Origin: Streptomyces sp. NBC_00433
GTDB taxonomy: Bacteria > Actinomycetota > Actinomycetes > Streptomycetales > Streptomycetaceae
Direction of reading: 5' to 3'
NCBI GenBank assembly: GCA_036015235.1
Contig: CP107926.1
Span: 6,881,501 to 6,945,500 of the forward strand
Length of the DNA stretch: 64,000 nt
The number at the start of each line of letters is the position of its first letter. Positions within the stretch are counted from its first letter, which is position 1. Under the pieces are notes generated by a model. It was not told where the DNA came from and did no database searches. It saw only the letters and a list, made by a program, of their open reading frames with translations. Shown one piece after another: positions 24,660 through 35,929 of this stretch. The position numbers and the translations under genes were made by a program.

Positions 24660-27600
24660 GTGCGATACACGATTCTCGGCACCACGCAGGCCCTGCGGGA
24701 CGACGGGGAGCCGGTCGCCCTCGCGGGCGGGCGGCTCCGTGCGCTGCTGACGGCGCTCGCGCTGCGGCCCGGCCGGGTGGTGACCGCGGACGTGCTGATC
24801 GACGAGGTGTGGGACGGGGAGCCGCCGGCCGGCGGTACGGGTGCCTTGCAGGCGCTGGTCGGGCGGCTGCGGAAGGCCATCGGCCACGGCGCGGTCGGCT
24901 CGGTGGAGGGCGGCTACCGGCTGGCCGCCGCGCACGACGACATCGACCTCTACCGCTTCGAGCGGCTCGCCGCCGAGGGCGCTCGGGCGCTGGACGACGG
25001 GGACCCGGTGAAGGCGGCCGGGCTGCTGGCGGACGCGCTCGGGCTGTGGCGCGGCCCGGCGCTGGCCGACCTGCCGGACCGCGGCACCGCCGCCGTACGC
25101 AGCGAGGCGCTGCGGCTGGACACCCGGCGGCTGTGGCTGACCGCGGAGCTGGAACTGGGCCGTGCCGCCCACGTGCTGCCCGAGCTGGCGGGGCTGGCCG
25201 CCGACCACCCGCTGGACGAGCCGCTGCACGCGCTGCACATCAGGGCCCTGCGCGCGGCGGGCCGCACGGCCGACGCGCTGGCGGCCTACGAGGTGGTCCG
25301 CCGGTCCCTGGCCGACGAGCTGGGCACCGACCCGAGCCCGCAACTGCGGGCGCTGCACGCCGAATTGCTCAACCCCCGGCAGGAGCCGCCGCGTTCGGCC
25401 GCGCCGGCGGGGCGGCCGGGGGGCCGCGAGGGCAGGCCCGGCGGCAACGCCCGCACCAGGCTGACGAGTTTCGTCGGCCGGGAGGCCGAGATCGCCGCGG
25501 TGCGCGCCGACCTGTCCCGTGCCCGGCTGGTGACGATCACAGGACCGGGCGGCACCGGCAAGACCCGCCTCTCGCAGGAGGCCGGCGACCTGGTCGCCGG
25601 GCGCTGGCCGGACGGCGTCTGGTACGCCGAACTGGCCCCGGTCAGCGACCCGCGCACCCTCCCCGAGGCGGTGATCAGCTCACTCGGCCTGCGCGACACC
25701 CAGCTGCACGGCGGCGCCGCGGAGACGGCGATGGCAGTGGAGAGCAAGGTCAAGGACCCGCTGCGCCGCCTCACCGACCACCTCGCGGCCCGCGAGATCC
25801 TGCTGGTGCTGGACAACTGCGAGCATGTCATCGACGCGGCCGCGACGCTGGCGGCCCAGCTCCTCGCCGACTGCCCCGGTCTGGCGGTGCTGGCCACCAG
25901 CCGCGAACCGCTCGGTGTGCCGGGGGAGTTGGTACGCCCGCTGGACCCGCTGCCGGAACCGACCGCGCTGCGGCTGCTGGCCGACCGGGGCGCGGCCGCC
26001 CGGCCCGGCTTCTCGGTGGAGGACGACCCGGTCGCCTGCGCCGAGCTGTGCCACCGACTCGACGGGCTGCCGCTGGCCATCGAGCTGGCCGCGGCCCGGC
26101 TGCGCAGCCTGTCGCCGCGCGGGCTCGCCGACCGGCTCGACGACCGCTTCCGGCTGCTGACCGGCGGCAGCCGTACGCTGCTGCCCCGGCAGCAGACCCT
26201 GCGGGCCGTCGTGGACTGGTCCTGGGACCTGCTCGTCCCGGCCGAGCGCACCCTGCTGCGCCGCCTCGCGGTCTTCCGCGGCGGCTGGACGCTGGAGGCC
26301 GTCGAGGCGATCTGCACCGACCCGCCCCAGCCGCGTACCGCGCCCGCCGAGGGGGCCGTGGCCGTGCTGGCGCCCGCCGACGTCGCCCCGCTGCTCGCCT
26401 CCCTGGTCGACAAGTCGCTGGTCCTCGCCGAACTGACCGCGGCCAGCGAGCGCTACCGCATGCTGGAGACGATCTCCGAATACTCCGCGGAGCGGCTCGA
26501 CGAGTCGGGCGAGCGGGCCGCGGTGGAGCGGCGGCACCTGGCCTACTTCCGCGAATTCGCCCGCACCGCGGACCCGTTGCTGCGCCGGAGGGGCCAACTG
26601 GCCTGGTTCGAGCGGCTGGAGGTCGAGCACGAGAATCTGCGGGCCGCGCTGCGCCGGGCGGTGGACGCCGGCGCCGAGGAGGACGCGCTGCTGCTGGTGC
26701 TGGGCTGCAACTGGTTCTGGGAGGTGCGCAACTACGTCTCGGAGCGCCGCTTCTGGCCCAAGGAGGTCGCGGGGCTCGGCCCCGACCCCTTCGCCGACCC
26801 CGCGGAGCCCGAGCCGATCGAGCGCGGGCCGCTGGAGGACCCGCCGCCGCTGAGCCGGGAGCAGCTGATCGAGGCCCGCCGCTGGGTGCGGGTCATCCAG
26901 ATGTCGGCCAACGACGACGACACGGAGTGGTGGACGAAGCCGGCCATGGTCGGGATCGGCCGGTCGCTCATCGCCGGCTACCCGCCCGAGCTTCCGCAGT
27001 CGGCCCGCTTCCCCGGCATCCTGCGCGCCTACGGCGCCTTCTTCACCGGCGACTTCGGCCGGCTGCAGTCGCTCGTGGACGGGACGGTGGCCGCCTGCCG
27101 CCGCTACGGCAGGGACTGGGAGCTGGCCTTCGTGCTGCAACTGCGGGCGAAGATCAACAACGACGTGGCCGAGCACATGGCGGACTCGATCGTCGACATC
27201 GGCGAGAGCCGCCGGATCTTCGAACGGCTCGGCGACGAGTGGGGCATGGCCGAGACGCTGTCGGCGGAGGCCGAGGCCGCGAGCAGCGCGGGCGACTGGG
27301 AGCACGCCGCCGAGTGCTGCCTCAAGGGAATCGAGCTGGCCCGCAAGATCGGCTCCCCGCAGCATGTGCCCGTGCTCACCGTGCGGCTCGGCGACGCCCT
27401 GGTCAACGCCGGCCGGGTCGAGGAGGGCATGCGCAAGCTCCAGGAGGGCGTGGACGACGCCACCCGAACCGGCACCGACCAGGAAGGCGCCGGCTTCTTC
27501 GGCCGGATGCTGCTCGCCGGCGCGCTCAGCCACACCGGGCGGCCCGAGGAGGCGCTGGAGCTGGTCGAGGAGACGATGGCGCGGGGCGTCGCCGCCAGCG

Positions 27601-28031
27601 GCCAGCCCGCCTTCGTGATCGGCATGCTGAAGGGCCTGAAGGGCTTCCTGATCGGCAGGCTCGGCGAACCCGAGGGGGGCCTGGCCCTGCTGCACGAGGG
27701 CCTGACGACCCTGTCCTCGCACCCGCTGGCCGAGGTGATCACACCGCGCCTGGGCATCCTGCTCGCGCCCGGCGGGATCGAGCTGCTCACCCTGCTCGCC
27801 GAGCGGGGCGGCCCCGGCGCGGAGCGCAGGGCCCGCCGCGCCGCGACCGTCATGAACGCCCACGACCGGCTCCGCCCCTCGGTGATCCCGCCCGGCGAGA
27901 AGCGCGAACTGGACGACGTCAGAGCCCGATTGGCCGTGCTGCTCGGCGAGGACGGATACGCCGCCGGATATGCCGAGGGCGACGGCCTCGATCTGCGCGA
28001 GACCGTCGCCCTGATACGCGACATCGACTGA
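24660..28031 (+). CDS. Large SARP/AfsR-like transcriptional regulator with NB-ARC and TPR domains
   Basis: A 1123-residue regulator. Residues 1-90 form an OmpR-type winged helix (VRYTILG, LLTALALRPGRVV), 95-240 a BTAD domain (LYRFERLAAEGARAL, LHALHIRALRAAGR). A P-loop ATPase follows from about residue 270, with TITGPGGTGKTRL near 296, LVLDNCEHV as Walker B and GLPLAIELAAARL as the NB-ARC GLPL motif. From about 650 to the end are TPR-like helices. AfsR-family proteins activate antibiotic or morphogenesis genes after ATP-driven signals. It is convergent with the DrrAB-type exporter, so a link to its control is plausible but not shown. GTG 24660 has no clear Shine-Dalgarno. Confidence 0.9.
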   Translation: MRYTILGTTQALRDDGEPVALAGGRLRALLTALALRPGRVVTADVLIDEVWDGEPPAGGTGALQALVGRLRKAIGHGAVGSVEGGYRLAAAHDDIDLYRFERLAAEGARALDDGDPVKAAGLLADALGLWRGPALADLPDRGTAAVRSEALRLDTRRLWLTAELELGRAAHVLPELAGLAADHPLDEPLHALHIRALRAAGRTADALAAYEVVRRSLADELGTDPSPQLRALHAELLNPRQEPPRSAAPAGRPGGREGRPGGNARTRLTSFVGREAEIAAVRADLSRARLVTITGPGGTGKTRLSQEAGDLVAGRWPDGVWYAELAPVSDPRTLPEAVISSLGLRDTQLHGGAAETAMAVESKVKDPLRRLTDHLAAREILLVLDNCEHVIDAAATLAAQLLADCPGLAVLATSREPLGVPGELVRPLDPLPEPTALRLLADRGAAARPGFSVEDDPVACAELCHRLDGLPLAIELAAARLRSLSPRGLADRLDDRFRLLTGGSRTLLPRQQTLRAVVDWSWDLLVPAERTLLRRLAVFRGGWTLEAVEAICTDPPQPRTAPAEGAVAVLAPADVAPLLASLVDKSLVLAELTAASERYRMLETISEYSAERLDESGERAAVERRHLAYFREFARTADPLLRRRGQLAWFERLEVEHENLRAALRRAVDAGAEEDALLLVLGCNWFWEVRNYVSERRFWPKEVAGLGPDPFADPAEPEPIERGPLEDPPPLSREQLIEARRWVRVIQMSANDDDTEWWTKPAMVGIGRSLIAGYPPELPQSARFPGILRAYGAFFTGDFGRLQSLVDGTVAACRRYGRDWELAFVLQLRAKINNDVAEHMADSIVDIGESRRIFERLGDEWGMAETLSAEAEAASSAGDWEHAAECCLKGIELARKIGSPQHVPVLTVRLGDALVNAGRVEEGMRKLQEGVDDATRTGTDQEGAGFFGRMLLAGALSHTGRPEEALELVEETMARGVAASGQPAFVIGMLKGLKGFLIGRLGEPEGGLALLHEGLTTLSSHPLAEVITPRLGILLAPGGIELLTLLAERGGPGAERRARRAATVMNAHDRLRPSVIPPGEKRELDDVRARLAVLLGEDGYAAGYAEGDGLDLRETVALIRDID

Positions 28032-28050
28032 GCCGGTGGGGCCGGGTCCG

Positions 28051-28884
28051 TCAGGTCTTCTTGCGGAACCGCGCGACCGCCAGCGGCGCGGTCACCGCGG
28101 TGATGCCCACCGACCAGGCCAGCGTGATCCACACCGAGTGCGCGACGGCGCCGCCGTTGATCATGGCGCGGGCCGCGTCCGCCAGGTTGGACAGCGGGTT
28201 GACCTTGGTGAAGCCCTCCAGCCAGCCCGGCATCGTGGTGGGCTTGGCGAAGATCGAGCTGCCGAACTGCAACGGCATCAGCACGAGCATGGCGACCCCC
28301 TGAACCGCCTGCGGCGTCTTCATGGTCAGGCCCAGCAGGATGAAGATCCACATCAGCGAGGCGCCGAAGACCGCGGACAGGGCGACGGCCCCGAGCAGGC
28401 GCAGCACATCGGTGTGGACCGTCAGGCCGAGCGCGAAGCCCACGCCCAGCAGGATCACGGTGGCGATCATCATGCGGCCCAGCTCGACGACGATCTTGGC
28501 GATCAGGACCGAGGAGCGCGCGATGGGCATCGTGCGGAAGCGGTCCATGACCCCCTTCTTGAAGTCGTCGTTGATGCCGGTGCCGACCGCCATCGCGATG
28601 TTCATGCCCATCATCGCCATCAGGCCGGGCACCACGTAGTTCACGTACTCCTGCTGGTTGCCCTTGCCGGCGACCGCGCCGCCGAAGACGTAGACGAACA
28701 GCAGGGTGAAGATCACCGGCATCAGCAGGACGTCGAACATCGACTCCGGGTCCTGCTTGATCTGCAGCATGTTGCGCCGGGCGAGGGCGCCGATGTGGCG
28801 CAGGTTGGCCCGCAGGCCGATCCGGCCCTCGGCGGTCGCGGCGGCCTTGACCGGCCGGTCCAGTGTGGCCGTGGCCGTGGTCAT
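28051..28884 (-). CDS. ABC-2 type transporter permease (DrrB-like)
   Basis: A 277-residue membrane protein with six hydrophobic segments and the ABC-2 signature. MFDVLLMPVIFTLLFVYVFG at residues 49-68 and the FRTMPIARSS cytoplasmic loop are typical of daunorubicin-exporter permeases. The start ATG overlaps the ATPase stop (ATGA), so the two are a coupled operon. It would export a drug, lipid or natural product with the ATPase below. Its substrate is unknown. Confidence 0.92.
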   Translation of the reverse strand: MTTATATLDRPVKAAATAEGRIGLRANLRHIGALARRNMLQIKQDPESMFDVLLMPVIFTLLFVYVFGGAVAGKGNQQEYVNYVVPGLMAMMGMNIAMAVGTGINDDFKKGVMDRFRTMPIARSSVLIAKIVVELGRMMIATVILLGVGFALGLTVHTDVLRLLGAVALSAVFGASLMWIFILLGLTMKTPQAVQGVAMLVLMPLQFGSSIFAKPTTMPGWLEGFTKVNPLSNLADAARAMINGGAVAHSVWITLAWSVGITAVTAPLAVARFRKKT

Positions 28885-29921
28885 ACCGTCACCTCTTCCT
28901 TGTCCTTCGCGGGGGCGTCCTTCGTGAGCGGGGCCGCGTCCGCCGGGGCGTCCGCCGTGGCCTTCCTGCCGGTGATCGCCAGGAAGACCTCGTCCAGGCT
29001 GGGCAGGTGGGTGCCGATGTGGGCGATGCCGAAGCCGCGGGCGGCCAGCAGGCCCACCACTGCCGTCAGCTGGGCGTCGTTGGCGATCGGCACGTTGACC
29101 GCGCCCGCGGCGCGGTCGGTCCGCACCCCGGCGACGCCCTCGATGCCCGCCGTGTCGAGGGCCTCCGCCATCGCGCCGAGCTGGTCCGGCTGCGAGGGGA
29201 CGATCTGCAGCGTCCGGCCGCCGACCTTCGCCTTCAGCTCCGCGACCCTGCCGTTCGCGACCACCCGGCCGCGGTCGATCACCGTCAGCTCGCTGGCGAG
29301 CTGCTCGGCCTCCTCCATGTACTGCGTGGTGAGCAGCACGGTGGCACCGTCCGCGACCATCCGCTGGACCTCCTCCCAGACCTCGTTGCGGGTCCGCGGG
29401 TCCAGGCCGGTCGTCGGCTCGTCCAGATACAGCACCGACGGGTGCCCGATCATGCTCGCCGCCAGGTCGAGCCGGCGGCGCATGCCGCCCGAATACTGCA
29501 TCGCGGGCCGCTTGGCGGCCTCGGTCAGCGAGAACCGCTCCAGCAGCTCGTCCGCGCGGGCCTTGGCCTGCCTGCTGGGCAGGTCGAGCAGCCGCCCGAT
29601 CATGTAGAGGTTCTCCCGGCCGGACAGCTTCTCGTCCACCGAGGCGTACTGCCCGGTGAGCCCGATCACCCGGCGCAGCTGCCGGGGCTGGCGCAGCACG
29701 TCGTACCCCGCCACCCTTGCCGAGCCCGCGTCGGGCTTGACCAGTGTGGACAGCACTCGCACCAGCGTGGTCTTCCCGGCTCCGTTGGGCCCGAGGACAC
29801 CGAGCACCGTCCCCTGCCGTACGTCGAGGTCCACCCCGTCGAGTGCCTTGGTCCGGCCGTAGTGCTTGACCAGCCCCCGTACCTCGACGGCGGCGCCTTC
29901 TTTGTCCAGTCGCGTCGTCAT
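28881..29921 (-). CDS. ABC transporter ATP-binding protein (DrrA-like)
   Basis: A 346-residue ATPase. Walker A is GPNGAGKTT, signature YSGGMRRRLDLA, Walker B VLYLDEPTTGLD, with a switch His replaced by Gln in LLTTQYMEEAEQL, as is usual for DrrA-type exporters. A C-terminal regulatory stretch of about 120 residues follows the core. ATG 29921 lacks a good Shine-Dalgarno; two GTG codons lie just upstream at 29927 and 29930. It drives the permease encoded next. In antibiotic producers such pairs confer self-resistance; here no biosynthetic genes flank it apart from a SARP regulator. Confidence 0.93.
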   Translation of the reverse strand: MTTRLDKEGAAVEVRGLVKHYGRTKALDGVDLDVRQGTVLGVLGPNGAGKTTLVRVLSTLVKPDAGSARVAGYDVLRQPRQLRRVIGLTGQYASVDEKLSGRENLYMIGRLLDLPSRQAKARADELLERFSLTEAAKRPAMQYSGGMRRRLDLAASMIGHPSVLYLDEPTTGLDPRTRNEVWEEVQRMVADGATVLLTTQYMEEAEQLASELTVIDRGRVVANGRVAELKAKVGGRTLQIVPSQPDQLGAMAEALDTAGIEGVAGVRTDRAAGAVNVPIANDAQLTAVVGLLAARGFGIAHIGTHLPSLDEVFLAITGRKATADAPADAAPLTKDAPAKDKEEVTV

Positions 29922-30006
29922 GTGCACCACAGTGACGGGTGGCTCTGACACCGCGCCGACATCCCGCCGACGCGCCATGCCGGCGGCTCCCGCCGCCGCG
30001 TCGGGC

Positions 30007-30687
30007 CTACGTCGGTACGGTGACGAGCAGGGCGCCGGTGTCGGTGCGGACGTCGAAGTGCGTGATCGCCGAGGCGTGCAGCCCCGCGGCGCCGTGCACG
30101 GTGAGGGGCGCGGGCCGGGTGTCCGTGCCGTAGCCGCCGGCCGGGACGGACCAGGTGGCCACCGTCTGCGCCTTCCCGTTGGCGCCGAAGGCGATGAGGC
30201 TGCAGGTCAGCGGCCCCTCGACGCCGGTGAGGCGCAGGTCGACCACGCTGCCCCACCCCTTGTCGGTGACCCCGACGACCGCGGACACGCCCGTCGCCGG
30301 GTCGGAGGCGGTGTGCTGGTCGGAGCCGAAGCTCTGGACCGCCGCGGGGGAGCCGCCGCCGTCCTGGGTGGCCAGCACGGCGACCGCCGGGCCGCCGACG
30401 ACGAGGATCGCGGCCGCCGCGACCGAGATCAGCCGCCGCCGCCGGTGCGCGCGCCGCTCGCCCGAAACCTCCGCGAGCAGCCGGTCGAGCACCGCGTCAC
30501 CGCTGGGCATCTCCGGGAAGCCCAGCCCGTCGTCCCGCAGCTCGTCGAGCACCGGTACGACCCCGCTGAGCTCGTCGAGCTCCTGCCCGCACAGCTCGCA
30601 GTCCAGCAGGTGCGCCTCGAAGCGCGCCATCTCCTCGTCGTCCAGCGCGCCGAGCAGGTAGGCGCCCACATCCATGTGCGGGTTCAT
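30007..30687 (-). CDS. Anti-sigma factor with zinc-finger domain, membrane anchored
   Basis: A 226-residue protein. The N-terminal cytosolic domain has the zinc anti-sigma motif H-x3-C-x2-C in HLLDCELC. One membrane helix follows a basic stretch near residue 100 (RRRRLISVAAAAILVV), and the last 110 residues are extracytoplasmic with a beta-rich pattern (TCSLIAFGANG). It would hold the ECF sigma factor until a surface or redox signal. The ATG overlaps the sigma stop (ATGA), so the pair is made in fixed ratio. Confidence 0.92.
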   Translation of the reverse strand: MNPHMDVGAYLLGALDDEEMARFEAHLLDCELCGQELDELSGVVPVLDELRDDGLGFPEMPSGDAVLDRLLAEVSGERRAHRRRRLISVAAAAILVVGGPAVAVLATQDGGGSPAAVQSFGSDQHTASDPATGVSAVVGVTDKGWGSVVDLRLTGVEGPLTCSLIAFGANGKAQTVATWSVPAGGYGTDTRPAPLTVHGAAGLHASAITHFDVRTDTGALLVTVPT

Positions 30688-31310
30688 GAGGTGGTCACAC
30701 CTCTCTCCTCCAGTGCGTTCCGCAGGGCGCGCAGCGCGTAGAACACCCGGGAGCGTACGGTCCCGGGCGGCAGCCCCAGCTCTTCGGCGGCCTCGTTGAC
30801 CGTACGGCCGCGGAAGTACGTGGCGACCAGCGCCTCCCGGTGCGCCTCGGACAGGTCCTGGAGCGCGTCCGAGATCGTCATCAGCCGCAGCGAGCGCTCC
30901 ATCTCGTCGTCCGCCGGCAGCTGCTCCAGCGCCGCGGGCGACGTCTCCGGCGGGCGGGCCTGCCGGCTGCGATGGGAGTCGATGACTATGCGCCGGGCCA
31001 CCGTGACCAGCCACGGCCGCAGCGACCTGGCGGCCGGGTCGAGCCGGGAGGCGCTCTTCCACGCCCGCAGCAGCGTCTCCTGCACGACGTCCTCGGCCAG
31101 GAAGCGGTCGCCCGCGACGAGCCGGAGCACGTAGGCGTAGAGCGCGCCCGCGTGCTCGCGGTACAGCGCCCGCATCAGCTCCTCCTCCGGGGCCGAGCCT
31201 GCGGGCTCCGAAGGTCCGAGGGGTGGTCCGTCCACGGGCGCATCCTGCCCTACCCGGGGCGCCCGGTCGAGTTCGCCGGTGAGGGCGCCGCCCCATGTGG
31301 TGAAGGTCAT
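30684..31310 (-). CDS. ECF-family RNA polymerase sigma factor
   Basis: A 208-residue group 4 sigma factor. Region 2 is seen in LYREHAGALYAYV and DVVQETLLRAWKSA. Region 4 is LSEAHREALVATYFRG with the helix-turn-helix TVNEAAEELGLPPGTVRSRV. ATG 31310 has GGGAAG 5-10 nt upstream. The ~60-residue N-terminal lead is longer than in minimal ECF factors. It is paired with the downstream anti-sigma gene. The promoter it reads is not identified. A 14-bp dyad stands just upstream of the ribosome-binding site and may control its own expression. Confidence 0.93.
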   Translation of the reverse strand: MTFTTWGGALTGELDRAPRVGQDAPVDGPPLGPSEPAGSAPEEELMRALYREHAGALYAYVLRLVAGDRFLAEDVVQETLLRAWKSASRLDPAARSLRPWLVTVARRIVIDSHRSRQARPPETSPAALEQLPADDEMERSLRLMTISDALQDLSEAHREALVATYFRGRTVNEAAEELGLPPGTVRSRVFYALRALRNALEERGVTTS

Positions 31311-31319
31311 GGTGTCTTC

Positions 31320-31373
31320 CCGTATGTGCCGGTGGCCGCCGCCCCTGGGGGAGGCGCTTACCGACACATACGG
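31320..31373 (-). promoter_or_regulatory. Long dyad in front of the ECF sigma gene
   Basis: CCGTATGTGCCGGT (31320-31333) and ACCGACACATACGG (31360-31373) are inverted repeats with one mismatch in 14. Between them CGCC..CCCC and GGGG..GGCG form an inner stem. The dyad ends 10 nt before the sigma start, overlapping the probable leader. Confidence 0.65.
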
Positions 31374-31407
31374 ACGCGGCGGCGGGTTGTCTCAAAAGAA
31401 TCGGCGG

Positions 31408-31430
31408 CACTTCGGGAAAACCCGGAAGTG
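31408..31430 (-). terminator. Probable panB terminator
   Basis: CACTTCGGG and CCCGGAAGTG pair around AAAA with one bulged base, 40 nt past the panB stop. On the minus strand the stem is followed within 8 nt by ATTCTTTTGAG, a weak U-rich tail. Confidence 0.5.
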
Positions 31431-31469
31431 TCGGGACACCCGCCGCCGCGGAGATCCACACGACAGACC

Positions 31470-32342
31470 CTAGTGGAAGGTGTGCTCCTCGGCCGGGAAG
31501 GCCCCGCCGACGACCTCCTCGGCATACGCCCTGGCGGCGTCACCGAGGGTCTGCCGCAGGTTCAGGTACTGCTTGGTGAAGCGCGGCACCTTCCCGCCGG
31601 TCAGCCCGACCATGTCGGTCCACACCAGCACCTGCGCGTCGGTGTCGGGGCCCGCCCCGATCCCGATCACCGGGATGTGCAGCGAACGGGTGACCTCGGC
31701 CGCGACCTCGGCCGGCACCAGTTCGAGCACCACCGCGAAGGCGCCGGCATTCTGCGCCGCCTTCGCGTCCCTGATCAGCTGCTGCGCCGCCTCCTCGCCG
31801 CGGCCCTGCACCCGGTGGCCGAGGGTGTTCACCGACTGGGGGGTCAGCCCGAGGTGCGCCATCACCGGGATGCCGGCCTGCACGATCGTCTCGGTCTGCG
31901 GGAGCGACCGCTCGCCGCCCTCCAGCTTCACCGCACCGACCCCGGCCTCCTTGACCAGCCGGGTGGCGCTCCGCAGCGCCTGCACGGGCCCCTCCTGGTA
32001 CGACCCGAAGGTCAGGTCCCCGACGACCAGCGCACGGCTCGTACCCCGCACGACGGCCGCGGCCAGCATCGTCATGTGGTCCATCGTGACCGGCACGGTG
32101 CTGTCGAAGCCGAGGTGGCAGTTCCCCATCGAGTCCCCGACCAGCAGCACCGGGATCCCGGCCTCGTCGAAGACCGACGCGGTCATCGCGTCGTAGGCGG
32201 TGAGCATGGGCCACCGCTCCCCGCGCTCCTTGGCGAGTGCCAGGTCCCGCACGGTGACCCGCCGGGTCGCCGTCCCCCCGTAGAGCGCCTTGGGATTGTC
32301 GCCGCCCGCAGGCGTTTTCTGGGCAGCCGGAAGTTGCGTCAT
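31470..32342 (-). CDS. panB: 3-methyl-2-oxobutanoate hydroxymethyltransferase
   Basis: A 290-residue TIM-barrel enzyme. It makes ketopantoate from 2-oxoisovalerate and 5,10-methylene-THF, the first committed step of pantothenate synthesis. Conserved pieces: MLTAYDAMTA, the metal-binding LLVGDSMGNC, HLGFDSTVPVTMDHM, VKLEGG, MAHLGLTPQS and IGIGAG. The roughly 25-residue N-terminal extension before VTVRDL is normal in actinobacteria. ATG 32342 has GAGGGAGC upstream. No other pan gene is in the window. It is convergent with nothing nearby and followed by a hairpin, so it may be a single unit. Confidence 0.96.
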   Translation of the reverse strand: MTQLPAAQKTPAGGDNPKALYGGTATRRVTVRDLALAKERGERWPMLTAYDAMTASVFDEAGIPVLLVGDSMGNCHLGFDSTVPVTMDHMTMLAAAVVRGTSRALVVGDLTFGSYQEGPVQALRSATRLVKEAGVGAVKLEGGERSLPQTETIVQAGIPVMAHLGLTPQSVNTLGHRVQGRGEEAAQQLIRDAKAAQNAGAFAVVLELVPAEVAAEVTRSLHIPVIGIGAGPDTDAQVLVWTDMVGLTGGKVPRFTKQYLNLRQTLGDAARAYAEEVVGGAFPAEEHTFH

Positions 32343-32442
32343 GGTGACAGCTCCCTCATGTCATCTCGAGGCGCCCTGACGGCGTCCCCGGATCCCCTCC
32401 ATGCTGACACGCCTCGCGTGCGCCGCAAAGGGGAGCCGCGCT

Positions 32443-32685
32443 GTGCGGTAAGCCACCCGCGCCGCCGCGGCGCTCGGGCAGCCGCCGCCTCGCGGGGCGG
32501 AGCCGGTCGCCGGGCTGCACCCGCAGGGCTGGAATCGGGCACTGCGCGCACTCGCGGTGGCCGCCCCCGACGACGCCTGGCCCGAGACCGAGGCGGTCGG
32601 CGGCCGGTGGAACCGCCGGAACGCGACCAGGCTGACACCTACGGGCTACGTGCCCGGGGCGGCGGCCGCGGCGAGGGTGTCGTAG
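32443..32685 (+). pseudogene. Possible nonsense-broken small gene
   Basis: AAAGGGGAG lies 7 nt before GTG 32443, but the third codon is TAA (32449). The same frame then stays open for 78 codons to TAG 32683 with strong G/C third-position bias, including GWNRALRALAVAAPDDAWPE and ATRLTPTGYVPG. There is no other start in the frame. The tail overlaps the end of the methyltransferase gene by 40 nt. It could be a recent nonsense mutation or chance. The 303-bp gap 32343-32645 otherwise holds only the panB upstream region. Confidence 0.25.
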
Positions 32686-33305
32686 CCGACGAAGGTGAAC
32701 ATCCGGGCGTCCGCCGCCAGCGGGCGCGGGGGCGCCGTGCGGTGGTGGACGCCGACGCCGAAGCCGGCGTCAGGGGCGGAGAGGAAGCGCCGCTCGAAGC
32801 CGCGCGCTTCGAACCAGTCGCAGATCCGCGGCACCAGATCCGGCGCCTTGCGGTGCCTGGTCCACACGAGGGTGCCGCCCCGACGGCACAACGCGGCGCA
32901 GTGGTCGACCGTGTTGCGGACGTCGTCGTCCGGAATGTTGCCGAACACCCCGCACATCAGGACCAGATCGGCCGGCGCGGCCCCCGCGTACAGGCGCGTC
33001 AGCGCGGCGTCGTCCTCGATGACCTCGACGCCGTCCAGCCCGGCGGCGGCCGCGGCCTGCCGGGCCGCGGCGACGTTGCGCGGGTCCAACTCGACCAGCC
33101 GGGCGGTCACATCGACCGCCCGCGGGTGCCCGGCCAGCACCTCGATCAGGTCCCGGCCCTGCCCGGCGCAGACGCTGACGACCCCGATCGGCCCCGCGGG
33201 ACACGCGTCGAGCGCCGCGCGGATGTGCTGCTGGACGACGAGCAGCCGCCGCCCGAGGGAGGAGTCCGTACGGTCGTAGAAGTCGTGCCAGCCATGCCAG
33301 TCCAT
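32646..33305 (-). CDS. Class I SAM-dependent methyltransferase
   Basis: A 219-residue Rossmann-fold methyltransferase. Motif I is VVSVCAGQGRDL near residues 42-53, motif II VELDPRNV, and LVLMCGVFGNI fits motif IV. The N terminus is WHDFYDRTDSSLGRRL. The gene lacks a Shine-Dalgarno and has TAGGGT 6 nt before the ATG, so a leaderless transcript is likely. Substrate is unknown; VCAGQGRDL-type enzymes form a conserved actinobacterial group without an assigned reaction. Confidence 0.85.
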   Translation of the reverse strand: MDWHGWHDFYDRTDSSLGRRLLVVQQHIRAALDACPAGPIGVVSVCAGQGRDLIEVLAGHPRAVDVTARLVELDPRNVAAARQAAAAAGLDGVEVIEDDAALTRLYAGAAPADLVLMCGVFGNIPDDDVRNTVDHCAALCRRGGTLVWTRHRKAPDLVPRICDWFEARGFERRFLSAPDAGFGVGVHHRTAPPRPLAADARMFTFVGYDTLAAAAAPGT

Positions 33306-33311
33306 GCCCGC

Positions 33312-33317
33312 ACCCTA
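33312..33317 (-). promoter_or_regulatory. -10 box of the methyltransferase gene (leaderless)
   Basis: TAGGGT, six bases, then ATG 33305 on the minus strand; the same layout as the FAD oxidoreductase gene at 16279. Confidence 0.5.
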
Positions 33318-33363
33318 CGAAGCCCCGGCCCCGGTCCGCACCCCGTATTCCCCGGGCGGCCTC

Positions 33364-35751
<2,388 letters not shown>

Positions 35752-35842
35752 GGCGGTGTCTCCCTCGGTCGCGCGGGCCGCCTTCCCCGGACCGGCCCTG
35801 GGGCCACGCTACGGGCGCGCGGCGGGCGGCGCTTCTTTATTC

Positions 35843-35901
35843 GTGATCGGCTCCTGAACATGCGTGATCGGCTCCTGAACATGCGTGACCGGCTCCCGAC
35901 C
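35843..35901. repeat. 21-bp tandem repeat
   Basis: Two perfect copies of a 21-bp unit (35843-35863 and 35864-35884; GTGATCGGCTCCTGAACATG plus C) are followed by a partial third copy with changes to 35901. They lie between the UvrA-like and MFS genes, upstream of the TetR-type operator. Confidence 0.8.
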
Positions 35902-35929
35902 CGCCTTCCACGGCCGGTTTTACCCGGAC

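Noticed and set aside
24809..28303. An open frame in another phase over the SARP gene
   Set aside because: It lacks motifs and has shifted codon bias; the SARP frame holds all domains.
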